From positions 1 to 46,765 of the forward strand of contig JAJDNP010000147.1 of the NCBI GenBank assembly GCA_022340645.1: 46,765 nt of DNA. The letters run 5' to 3'. The first letter of the stretch is position 1; each line of letters opens with the position of its first letter. Made by a program: the position numbers and the translations under genes. The notes beneath the pieces were generated by a model. That model worked only from the letters and a program-made list of their open reading frames with translations, was not told where the DNA came from and ran no database searches. Of this stretch, positions 1-8,821 are shown piece by piece. This stretch comes from Gammaproteobacteria bacterium (GTDB taxonomy: Bacteria > Pseudomonadota > Gammaproteobacteria > SZUA-229).

Positions 1-2
1 TT

Positions 3-1019
3 AAGCATTACAAAAGAAATAAACAACGGCTATTTCCACTCGCTGCTGTTGCCAGTGTTTTAATTATTGGCCTGGCCGTTTTTGCGTATTACAGATACAG
101 CACTGAAAACGCTGACGTCACTGCTCGGCAAACAGCTGCTGCCGGTATAGAAAACAAACCGGCAGCCGCAGACACCGATGCTGACATGCAGCCAGCCATT
201 GCTAACCTGCCGGCAGAACAAACATCGACAGGGCCGGCGCCGGATAAACAGCAGGCAGCAATAAATGACACCGCCCGGGTCCCTGGCACAGCCGTTGCCG
301 AAACATTGAACGCGATTGAACCACAGCCGGCAATAGCATCGGCAGACGAAACCCTGTTATCAACGAATGCTGATAAATACGACGATATTAATGCAATACT
401 GGCTGACGCTTCGAGCAACCCTGTATCCGCCTTCGAGACATTATTTAAAGCCTGGGGCATTCAATACAACATTAATGCATCAATAGGCGCCTGCCAGCAG
501 GCTGAAGCATATGCTTTAAGCTGTTTATACAAACTCGGCAACCTTAACAGCCTGAAAAGACATAACCGGCCAGCTATACTCACCCTGACTAATAGCCAGG
601 GTAAAAAACGATATCTGACGATCACTTCAATTGACAATGATCATGCAACGGTTGTTTCCAATAACAGGACTTATACTATCAGGTCGGGCGACCTTGATAA
701 ATTCTGGTATGGAAAATTCATCCTGCTATGGCGCAAACCGGATCACTACTCGTCGGTGATTAAACCCGGGGATAGAGGCAGCATTGTAAACTGGTTAAAC
801 ATGCAGTTAACAAAAATCAACGGCTCTCAGCCTGCTGTTATTGCTCACACCTATGACAGCAGGCTGGTTAAACAGGTCAGGACGTTTCAAATACAGCAAG
901 GACTGACTGCCGATGGCATCGTCGGCCCGGTTACGATTATTCACCTGAATATACAGTCAGGCATGCAAGGACCAATACTGGTTCCAGCGCCAGCACATTC
1001 TGTAATGGAACAAAACTAG
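3..1019 (+). CDS. gspA: GspA/ExeA-type secretion accessory protein, 3' part
   Basis: The reading frame is open from the window edge, so the start and the expected N-terminal AAA ATPase domain lie outside. Visible in order are one membrane segment (about 31-95 nt, LFPLAAVASVLIIGLAVFAY), an Ala/Thr/Pro-rich periplasmic linker, a C39-peptidase-like domain (around 440-760 nt, ending in the FWYGKFILLW block) and a C-terminal peptidoglycan-binding repeat (FQIQQGLTADGIVG). This is the ExeA/GspA layout: an inner-membrane ATPase whose periplasmic part binds peptidoglycan and, with GspB, helps place the type II secretin. gspB follows after 2 bp, which supports the assignment. The catalytic competence of the C39-like region cannot be judged. 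Confidence 0.85.
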   Translation, partial: KHYKRNKQRLFPLAAVASVLIIGLAVFAYYRYSTENADVTARQTAAAGIENKPAAADTDADMQPAIANLPAEQTSTGPAPDKQQAAINDTARVPGTAVAETLNAIEPQPAIASADETLLSTNADKYDDINAILADASSNPVSAFETLFKAWGIQYNINASIGACQQAEAYALSCLYKLGNLNSLKRHNRPAILTLTNSQGKKRYLTITSIDNDHATVVSNNRTYTIRSGDLDKFWYGKFILLWRKPDHYSSVIKPGDRGSIVNWLNMQLTKINGSQPAVIAHTYDSRLVKQVRTFQIQQGLTADGIVGPVTIIHLNIQSGMQGPILVPAPAHSVMEQN

Positions 1020-1021
1020 CC

Positions 1022-1753
1022 ATGTCATACATACTTGATGCACTTAAAAAATCAGAACAGGAACGCGGACATGGCGGCATCCCGAGTGTTCAAACCGTGC
1101 ATTCGTCAAGCCTTAATTACACAAATAAAAAGACTTACTGGCCCTATATTCTCATTGCTGCCGTCGTGCTGAACATTATCACCGTGCTTTACTTTGTTTT
1201 TTACCATGATAAACCTGCTGAAAATATTGTTGCTACCGAAGTCAAAACCAGTGCGAATAACTCCAGCGCAACGACAACTACTGACAGGGTACAACCGTAT
1301 ATAGCAGCTACGGCTATAAATCAGCGTGTTGAGACAGCAGCAAAAACAACAGCCCGATCCACGGAAAAAGCAGTGAGCAGTTCTGCTACCGTGCCACCGG
1401 CATCTGCTGCCAAAAAGGCGGCAATGCCGTCAGCAACAGAATACAAAGCAGGTAACGAGATTAAGCAGATCACAGACAAAGTAGACGACAGCGTAGCAGA
1501 AGACAATACCGGCATAGTTGAGTTTGATGAACTGCCGGAATCCATAAAACAGCAGTTGCCTGCAATAATTATTTCAGCGCATGTTTACTCAACAAATCCG
1601 CAGCAGCGCAGTATTGTTATAAATGACAACTTCATGGAAGAAGGCGAATATTTCCTGGACGACCTGATACTCGATGAAATCACAAGGGACGGCGCAATTT
1701 TCCGTTACAGAGATATAAAATTCCACATGGGAGTGGTATCCGGCTGGCAGTAG
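1022..1753 (+). CDS. gspB: GspB/ExeB-type secretion accessory protein
   Basis: 243 aa. It begins with the family signature SYILDALKKSEQER, followed by one membrane segment at about residues 39-62, a Thr/Ala-rich linker and a C-terminal periplasmic domain (residues about 175-243, starting LPESIKQQLPAIIISAHVYS). GspB partners GspA in the inner membrane; the pair assists insertion or assembly of the type II secretin through the cell wall. The 2-bp gap from gspA indicates co-translation. No other gsp genes are in the window, so the main secretion cluster is elsewhere. A MITE-like element starts 28 bp after the stop codon. Confidence 0.88.
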   Translation: MSYILDALKKSEQERGHGGIPSVQTVHSSSLNYTNKKTYWPYILIAAVVLNIITVLYFVFYHDKPAENIVATEVKTSANNSSATTTTDRVQPYIAATAINQRVETAAKTTARSTEKAVSSSATVPPASAAKKAAMPSATEYKAGNEIKQITDKVDDSVAEDNTGIVEFDELPESIKQQLPAIIISAHVYSTNPQQRSIVINDNFMEEGEYFLDDLILDEITRDGAIFRYRDIKFHMGVVSGWQ

Positions 1754-1780
1754 CGAAAGTTGGCATACAACATTTAAAAG

Positions 1781-2104
1781 TTAGTCCGCGAAAAACGCAA
1801 AAGACGCGAATTCTATAAAAGTTATCATTGCTGTCCAATTAAGAAAGCTGGCATGAATCAGGCGCATTGGACAATAACCATCACCCGCATGGATGCGGGT
1901 GTTGAGCCACCATGGACGGTCCAGGAACCATAAACTTGGGGCGTGTTATTGTCCAATGCGCCTGATTCATGTTGCAAACCCGGTTAAAAATCAATAAAAA
2001 ACTATGATATGAATCTTTGCAGGAAAAAGGTTGTTATCTTGACGGGACAGCAATGAAGCTAAAAATATTTTTTATTAGCGTCATTTGCGTTTTTCGCGGA
2101 CTAA
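1781..2104. mobile_element. MITE-like element, family A copy 1 (TTAGTCCGCG ends)
   Basis: 324 bp bounded by inverted repeats of 27 bp. The left arm (1781-1807) starts TTAGTCCGCGAAAAACGCAA; the right arm (2078-2104) matches it in reverse complement at 26 of 27 positions. There is no credible ORF inside. A copy with the same ends lies at 21098-21285. The interior is interrupted by a second palindromic unit (1852-1971). I see no clear target-site duplication. It fills the gspB-rluA gap, where two converging genes end, so the hairpins may also act as a bidirectional terminator. Confidence 0.75.
1852..1971. repeat. Nested 25-bp perfect inverted repeat inside MITE A copy 1
   Basis: The arms 1852-1876 and 1947-1971 are perfect 25-bp reverse complements (first bases CATGAATCAGGCGCATTGG). 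They enclose 70 bp that contains a second hairpin, CACCCGCAT-GG-ATGCGGGTG, near 1882-1901. The unit is unlike anything in the other family A copy, so it is probably a separate element that inserted into the first one. Confidence 0.75.
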
Positions 2105-2115
2105 TTTGAAATCAG

Positions 2116-2733
2116 TTAAAACTCACAGTCAGCAAATAAGTGCATTTCTTTACCGGTGGCAGGATGGGTAAATAACAGCTTGTCTGCGTGCAGCAACATT
2201 CTTGTTTCATTGCCATCATCATCGCCATATAAGCTATCACCGATAATCGGAAACCCCACAGCTGCACAGTGAACACGGAGCTGATGTGTTCGGCCGGTTT
2301 CGGGCTTTAATAGTAATCGTACGGCGTTGTTTTCACGCTGCAGCACCTGCCAGCAGGTAACGGCGGATTTACCATGCTCATAATCAATCATCTGCCGCGG
2401 GCGGTTTTCTATGTCACAACGCATCGGGAGTTTTATTACACCCTCGTTTTCATCAAACCATTGCCGCACCACCGCAATATATTGCTTTTGTATTTTTCTA
2501 TCATGAAATAACCGGCTTAATGCCCGCTGTATTTCGATGCCAATGGCAAACAGCATAATGCCGGAGGTGTAACAGTCAAGACGATGAACCACCCTGGCCT
2601 GCGGAATTATATCTAGCAACCTGGAAATCATGCAATCCTGGTTATCGGGTCCCAGGCCAGGCACAGATAGCAGCGCCTGCGGCTTGTTTACCGCCACAAT
2701 ATATTTATCCTGATAAATGATTTCGATCGTCAT
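2116..2733 (-). CDS. rluA: RluA-type pseudouridine synthase (23S rRNA U746 / tRNA U32)
   Basis: 205 aa, near the 219 aa of E. coli RluA and alignable along its whole length. Motifs: VNKPQALLSVPG near residue 15, the catalytic HRLDCYTSG with Asp53, KPETGRTHQLRVH and GDSLYG. There is no N-terminal S4 domain, as expected for RluA rather than RluC or RluD. It isomerises uridine to pseudouridine in 23S rRNA and in certain tRNAs. The stop codon is 11 bp from the end of MITE A copy 1. The gene is transcribed alone, divergently from the histidine kinase. Confidence 0.9.
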   Translation of the reverse strand: MTIEIIYQDKYIVAVNKPQALLSVPGLGPDNQDCMISRLLDIIPQARVVHRLDCYTSGIMLFAIGIEIQRALSRLFHDRKIQKQYIAVVRQWFDENEGVIKLPMRCDIENRPRQMIDYEHGKSAVTCWQVLQRENNAVRLLLKPETGRTHQLRVHCAAVGFPIIGDSLYGDDDGNETRMLLHADKLLFTHPATGKEMHLFADCEF

Positions 2734-2949
2734 ACGAATGCAGTATATAAATAAAGGCCACGGCTGTTTTTATCTTACCCGGTAACGATGACCTCTGGCA
2801 TACAGTTAAAGCGAAACTGCCAAATTTTTACAGCTTCTGCAAAATGGCAACTTTTAATAGCCAATCTAATAATTTTTAAGTAAGGTAGCCATATCAGCCA
2901 GTAAATATACATAACTGTCATACGGATTATAAGGAATATTGCAGCATTA

Positions 2950-5112
2950 ATGGACACAATCGACGCATATGCCAGAGAACAGCTAAACCGGCAAATACGG
3001 CTTGAAGAAATTCGCCTGCTTTATGGCAGCACCCCATTTTCATATACCGTCTCTGTAACCATTGTATTTGTAATTTATTTTGTTTTATCAGGCAATGTCA
3101 GGTCTGAAGACAATCTCAATATCTGGTTATATACAATCCTCGGGGTGTTATTGGCCAGGAGCATTGAAAGTTATCGCTTTTCAAAATGCACGAAGCAGCA
3201 ACAGCTGGAAAATCGCTGGCGAACGCGTTTTTTTGTTGGCACCGGAGCGGCTGGCATTTGCTGGGGAATGCTGCCCTGGTTAGCGTACTCAAACGAGGTT
3301 GAATACCTGGCATTCATTACCGTATGCACGATTGGTGTTATCGCCGGTTCATTATCAACCTTATCCTATCGCTGGGAAACGCTGGCGCTTTTTATGCTGC
3401 CATCCAGCCTGTTACTGCTACTCAGGCTTGTCATTGATAATCAGACATTCTCACAGCCAACTTCCTACCTGCTTGGCGTATTTATCTTTTTTTCATTATC
3501 AGTCGGCAGACGTATATTTAACAACACACAGCAGAACATCCGTCTGCGCCTTGAAGCAGACAACCGTGAACGCTCGATAGAGTTAATGCATCAGAAACAG
3601 GCGCTGCATTTACAGAATACGCCGCTAGCCATTATTGAATTTGACATAGACCTGAATATAACGGAATGGAACAAGGCTGCAGAGAAAATATTCGGCTACA
3701 CGCGAGATGAAGCCATAAATAAAAATATTATGCGCCTGGTTTTGACTGCCGATGGCTCTGACAATGCAGAAAGACTGTTGCAACGATTACTCAACTATGA
3801 AGCGGTTATCGGCCCTGTCATAGAAAACAAAACGAAATCCGGGACGCCAATCTATTGTGAATGGTTCGTTACCCCGTTAACTGACAACAAAAACAACATT
3901 GTCGGCATAGCGGCAATGGCGCTGGATATTACCGACAAAAAAAATAATGAACTGGCCATTATTAAATCCAAAGAAGAAGCTGAAAAAGCCAACCAGGCTA
4001 AATCCGATTTTCTTTCAAGCATGTCGCATGAGTTGCGCACGCCGCTAAATGCAATACTTGGCTTCACCCAGCTGTTGAGCTTTGAAAAAACACTAACTAA
4101 CAAGCAGCAGTCATATGTCAGCGAAATAAGTAACGCCGGCAACATGTTACTCGAGCTGATAAATCAAATTCTTGATCTGGCCCGTATTGAAAAAGGGGAT
4201 CTGCAACTCTCAATGGAACACATCAACCTGTCAGATATCTTCAGGGAATGCAGCGCAATGGTTTCACCACTCGCCAGGCAAAATAATATATCAATAAACC
4301 TGGAAGCAAACAGCACCGGCTATCTCGTTGCCGACTACACACGTCTAAAGCAGGTGATACTCAACCTGCTGAGCAATGCAATTAAATACAATAAACATGG
4401 TGGTGCCGTCACTTTGCAAACCATGCAAAAAGAAAATAATGTTGTACGAGTCAGTATTATCGATAGCGGCAGAGGAATTTCTGAAGAATTTCTAGAGGAT
4501 ATATTTCAGCCTTTTTACAGGTTAAATACGGCCAACAATATTGAAGGCACCGGCATTGGCTTATCTATCTGCAAACAGCTGCTTGCAATGATGAATGGGA
4601 ATATTGGCGTTACCAGCAAAATAAATGAAGGCAGTAACTTCTGGATAGAACTGCCCGGCAGACTCGATGCAGCCGCCAACAGGGCAGATGAAAGCGAAGC
4701 CATGTTATCAAAGGCACATTTGAATTCATCGTCACAAGCAGGCCATAACATACTTGTGGCCGAAGATAACGTAACCAATCAAACACTCATCCTTTGCCAG
4801 CTGGAAGCGCTGGGATACACCGCGGATCTCGCCGATAACGGCCATGAGGCCCTGAAAAAAATGCATGATAAAGACTATGACCTGTTACTGACAGACTGCA
4901 ATATGCCCGTGGTAAACGGTTACGAACTTGCAGGCACGATCAGGCGGCAGGGTAAAATTGATTTACCGATTATTGCGATAACTGCGGATGCCTTCCCGGA
5001 AACAAGGACAAAGTGTCTAAATGCCGGTATGAATGATCATATGACAAAGCCGGTAGAGCTGGCAACGCTTAAGCAAACCATTGAAAAGTATTTAACGGAA
5101 TCCGGCCATTAA
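2950..5112 (+). CDS. Membrane hybrid sensor histidine kinase with PAS and receiver domains
   Basis: 720 aa. Six predicted membrane helices occupy about residues 30-200 (for example VSVTIVFVIYFVLSG). A PAS domain follows (about 215-345, TEWNKAAEKIFGY), then a HisKA dimer/phosphoacceptor domain with SHELRTPLNAILGF and His360, an HATPase domain (LNLLSNAIKYN, DSGRGIS, GTGIGLSI) and a C-terminal receiver (VAEDNVTNQ; phosphoacceptor Asp649 in LTDCNMPVVNGYE; conserved K in MTKP). It should phosphorylate itself and pass the phosphate to its own receiver. The N-terminal helices lack an obvious periplasmic sensor loop. No response regulator is adjacent, so its output partner and signal are unknown. Confidence 0.9.
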   Translation: MDTIDAYAREQLNRQIRLEEIRLLYGSTPFSYTVSVTIVFVIYFVLSGNVRSEDNLNIWLYTILGVLLARSIESYRFSKCTKQQQLENRWRTRFFVGTGAAGICWGMLPWLAYSNEVEYLAFITVCTIGVIAGSLSTLSYRWETLALFMLPSSLLLLLRLVIDNQTFSQPTSYLLGVFIFFSLSVGRRIFNNTQQNIRLRLEADNRERSIELMHQKQALHLQNTPLAIIEFDIDLNITEWNKAAEKIFGYTRDEAINKNIMRLVLTADGSDNAERLLQRLLNYEAVIGPVIENKTKSGTPIYCEWFVTPLTDNKNNIVGIAAMALDITDKKNNELAIIKSKEEAEKANQAKSDFLSSMSHELRTPLNAILGFTQLLSFEKTLTNKQQSYVSEISNAGNMLLELINQILDLARIEKGDLQLSMEHINLSDIFRECSAMVSPLARQNNISINLEANSTGYLVADYTRLKQVILNLLSNAIKYNKHGGAVTLQTMQKENNVVRVSIIDSGRGISEEFLEDIFQPFYRLNTANNIEGTGIGLSICKQLLAMMNGNIGVTSKINEGSNFWIELPGRLDAAANRADESEAMLSKAHLNSSSQAGHNILVAEDNVTNQTLILCQLEALGYTADLADNGHEALKKMHDKDYDLLLTDCNMPVVNGYELAGTIRRQGKIDLPIIAITADAFPETRTKCLNAGMNDHMTKPVELATLKQTIEKYLTESGH

Positions 5113-5231
5113 TAATAGAGAAGTACCGCTATATTTTCTGCAGTCTTCACTGAAGTTAAATATTTTCCAAGCTGGTCATAGCATCCCTGCTGACAGCAAT
5201 ACCCTCGCCATACACCTGTGCAGTAATACCG

Positions 5232-6926
5232 TTAATGCATAACTTTTGCACTGCCAATGCCACGTTCGTCAGATGCAGCTTCTAATTCGCCTGTCTTTTT
5301 ATTAACGATGATCAGCTGCATATTGCCATAGTCAGCATCCAGTTCCCTGGTGTTGTGGCCTAGCTTGTGCAGCGCATTGACCAGTGCTTCATCAAAAACA
5401 CCCGGCTCATAGGTAATTTCATCCGGCAGGTACTGATGATGAAAACGCCCTGCATTGACTATTTCATCGGCATTTTTACCATTATAAAAATCCAGCAGGC
5501 CGAGCAGCACCATGGTAATAATACGGCTACCGCCCGGTGTGCCTATAACAGCAATTCGCCCGGCTGTTTCAGCAATGCTGGGCGTCATACTGGATAACAT
5601 ACGCTTGCCCGGCTCTATCGCATTGGCATGCGAACCCACCAGTCCATACACATTGGGCACACCCGGCTTGGAAACAAAATCGTCCATTTCATCGTTGAGC
5701 AGCACTCCAGTGCCTTCTGCCACATAACAGGAACCAAATGGATAGTTTATAGACAGTGTTGCAGATACGATATTCCCCTGCCTGTCGATGATTGAAAAAT
5801 GCGTGGTATCGGCACCGTTTGCTGAGGACTGTGCGGCTGCTTTAAGTGAAGCACTTGGCGTAGCGTTATGCATATCAATGCTTTCTGCAAGTGATTTAAT
5901 ATGGGAGTCTGACAGCAGAAAATCCACAGGCACATCAACAAAGTCCGGGTCGCCCATATACTCGGCACGATCTCGATATGCCCGGCGCATTGCCTCGACA
6001 GTAAAATGGATGCGCCGCACCTCAGTTATTTTATCAACATCCAGCGTAGAAAGAATGCCAAGGATTTCTGCTAATACCAGTCCGCCGGATGAAGGCAGCG
6101 AGGCTGAAACCAGCTTCATGCCTTTGTAATTGACTGTTACCGGCTTACGCTGTTTGACCTGATAACTCGCCAGGTCTTTGCTGGTCCAGATGCCGCCACC
6201 GTTACGCACCCCTTCAACCAGTTTCACCGCTAATTCGTTCTTATAAAAACCGTCAAAACCAGCTTGCGCGATTTTCTCCAGGGTTGCCGCCAGGTCCTGC
6301 TGTACAATTTTATAGCCCGGCTCAGGCAGGTCACCATCCTGCAAAAAAATATTACTGGCGGCTTTATTTTGCTGTAACTGCTGCAGGCGAAAACCTGCCA
6401 TTCTCCGGTAATGTTCATCCACGGCAAATCCCTCGCGAGCATAAGCTATAGCTGGCGACAGGGACTGGCTTAATTTTAACTGGCCGTAATTATCGGCAAG
6501 ATAGACCAGGGCCGCAGGGATACCGGGAATACCGGCTGACAGTGCACCGTTAATTGATGCGCCGGCTTTCACCTCACCTTGCGCATCGAGATATAAATCC
6601 CGATGCGCAAGGTATGGCGCCTTCTCGCGGGCATCAAGCATGACATAAACATCACCCGCCGCCTGATGCAGTAAATAGAAACCGCCACCGCCGATACCTG
6701 AAGAATATGGTTCAACCACGGCCAGTACCGCGGTAACAGCAATCGCGGCATCAAACGCATTGCCGCCCTGTTTTAGTATTTCCAGACCGGCCTGCGTTGC
6801 CAGTGGCTGCGCACTGGCGATAGCCTGCCGTGCATTGCTATCATCTTCAGCAGCGTAACTAAAGCCCTGAGATGAGTTGAGGAAAATTAATACAAAGCAA
6901 AGTAAACTATGAAGGGTTTTGTTCAT
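5232..6926 (-). CDS. ggt: Gamma-glutamyltransferase precursor (periplasmic)
   Basis: 564 aa from the ATG at 6926; an in-frame TTG one codon upstream is less likely. The signal peptide is about the first 26 residues (LLCFVLIFLNSSQGFSYA). The N-terminal large subunit has QAGLEILKQGGNAFDAAIA and the oxyanion/substrate region SGIGGGGF. Autocleavage is expected before the first Thr of TTHFS (about residue 374), making it the nucleophile of the small subunit. Further family blocks are NDEMDDF, KPGVPNVYGLVG and GTPGGSRIITMV. It hydrolyses or transfers the gamma-glutamyl group of glutathione. It is the last gene of a minus-strand run and has 106 bp between it and the ferredoxin gene. Confidence 0.93.
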   Translation of the reverse strand: MNKTLHSLLCFVLIFLNSSQGFSYAAEDDSNARQAIASAQPLATQAGLEILKQGGNAFDAAIAVTAVLAVVEPYSSGIGGGGFYLLHQAAGDVYVMLDAREKAPYLAHRDLYLDAQGEVKAGASINGALSAGIPGIPAALVYLADNYGQLKLSQSLSPAIAYAREGFAVDEHYRRMAGFRLQQLQQNKAASNIFLQDGDLPEPGYKIVQQDLAATLEKIAQAGFDGFYKNELAVKLVEGVRNGGGIWTSKDLASYQVKQRKPVTVNYKGMKLVSASLPSSGGLVLAEILGILSTLDVDKITEVRRIHFTVEAMRRAYRDRAEYMGDPDFVDVPVDFLLSDSHIKSLAESIDMHNATPSASLKAAAQSSANGADTTHFSIIDRQGNIVSATLSINYPFGSCYVAEGTGVLLNDEMDDFVSKPGVPNVYGLVGSHANAIEPGKRMLSSMTPSIAETAGRIAVIGTPGGSRIITMVLLGLLDFYNGKNADEIVNAGRFHHQYLPDEITYEPGVFDEALVNALHKLGHNTRELDADYGNMQLIIVNKKTGELEAASDERGIGSAKVMH

Positions 6927-7035
6927 CAACCGGCGCCATTAGTTTGCTATTCGCTTCAGGACCGGCGAGCAGGAAGGCGCCGGTTTCTTTACTGTAACGA
7001 AATTAATCGCGCCACCCTGTATCGACATAATAAAG

Positions 7036-7305
<270 letters not shown>

Positions 7306-7381
7306 TCAAATATTGAACTTGTAAAATAATGTTTTTCTAGTGTGCGTTAACACTAGAGAATAGTAAAAGCAGGTTTACTGT

Positions 7382-7882
<501 letters not shown>

Positions 7883-8188
7883 CTAGCCCGGATATTTCAC
7901 AGGAATACAGACAATGTGGGTAAAATATTTATTATCCTGGCCAGCGAGTCAGTTTGGCCGTTTCGCCCCAGCATGACATTATGGGCATAGCCATAGCGAT
8001 GGTTACAGGCGAATCGGTCCCAAAATAAATCAAACTTGGGGCCGCTGAGATCCAAAGAAAATATTTTATGGCAACAACTGTATAGCGATGCCCGGTACCT
8101 AGTGTGTTTTGCTAATATACTAATACTTCTTAATAAAATCATAATGTTAAGTTATATTTTCAGTGTTCCTATGAAATATCCGGGCCAG
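7883..8188 (-). mobile_element. MITE-like element, family C copy 1 (CTAGCCCG ends)
   Basis: 306 bp with imperfect terminal inverted repeats of about 23 bp (left CTAGCCCGGATATTTCACAG; right end matches except CTGG for CTAG and one internal base). In reverse complement it aligns along its length with 37475-37771, including a 28-bp identical block (8040-8067 against 37593-37620). It fills the rsmD-coaD gap and runs 37 bp into the rsmD reading frame. Each copy holds a small related ORF in the same relative place (here 7897-8142, minus). No transposase is present, so it is non-autonomous if mobile. Confidence 0.75.
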
Positions 8189-8769
8189 GGTCTGTTTTCA
8201 AATAATTTATAACTCACCTGACCTGAGCTTTTGTGTTTAACACAATCCCAGTTATCTGGCAGCACGATATCTGCATTAGCCGCATGTTCTATATAGATTA
8301 TGGCATCTTCCGCCAAACATCCACTGCTGGCAAGCAGGGCGCAGCTCTTTGTCAGTAAACCTGAATGAAATGGCGGGTCGAGAAAAACGAGGTCAAAATG
8401 CTGCTTAAGATTGATATTTGTTGCTGCTGACTGCAACCATGCCAAAGTTTCCTGGTGAAAAACGGTTGCCTTGCTCGCATCAAGAAGCTGGATATTTTCC
8501 CTCAGGCCTTTGACTGTTTTTATATTCTGCTCGATAAAAACGACTTCATCGGCCCCTCTCGATAGCGCTTCAAGGCCGAGAACACCACTACCGGCAAAGC
8601 AGTCAAGGCAGCGGCTTTGGTAAATATAGGGCTGCAACCAGTTAAATACCGTTTCCCGTACCCGGTCCGTTGTCGGCCGCAGACCTTCGGCGTCATTAAA
8701 CTTTATTTTGCGGCCGCGCCATTTACCGCCGATAATCCTGCAAGTTCCTCTCCTAGCCTGTGCTGCCAC
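8152..8769 (-). CDS. rsmD: 16S rRNA m2G966 methyltransferase, C-terminus altered by MITE
   Basis: 205 aa from a GTG start. Motifs: RIIGGKWRGRK, GLRPTTDRVRETVFNWL, the SAM-binding DCFAGSGVLGLEALSRGA and the catalytic LVFLDPPF. It methylates N2 of G966 in 16S rRNA. The last 11 residues (WPGYFIGTLKI) and the stop codon lie inside the terminal repeat of MITE C copy 1, so the native C-terminus has been replaced or extended. The catalytic domain is complete, so activity is likely retained. It is co-oriented with, and 49 bp downstream of, the M16 peptidase pair. Confidence 0.93.
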   Translation of the reverse strand: MAAQARRGTCRIIGGKWRGRKIKFNDAEGLRPTTDRVRETVFNWLQPYIYQSRCLDCFAGSGVLGLEALSRGADEVVFIEQNIKTVKGLRENIQLLDASKATVFHQETLAWLQSAATNINLKQHFDLVFLDPPFHSGLLTKSCALLASSGCLAEDAIIYIEHAANADIVLPDNWDCVKHKSSGQVSYKLFENRPWPGYFIGTLKI

Positions 8770-8790
8770 AGATACACCGGTTGTCTGTTA

Positions 8791-8821
8791 TGAACTTTTC
8801 ACTATATTCCACTGTTCACTA
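8791..8821. repeat. Short AGTGAACAGT-type repeat
   Basis: On the minus strand this reads as loose heptamer repeats, AGTGAACAGTGGAATATAGT then GAAAAGTTCA. It resembles the larger unit at 12804-12895. It supplies the TAG stop codon (8819-8821) of the preceding M16 peptidase gene and sits in the gap before rsmD. Confidence 0.4.
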
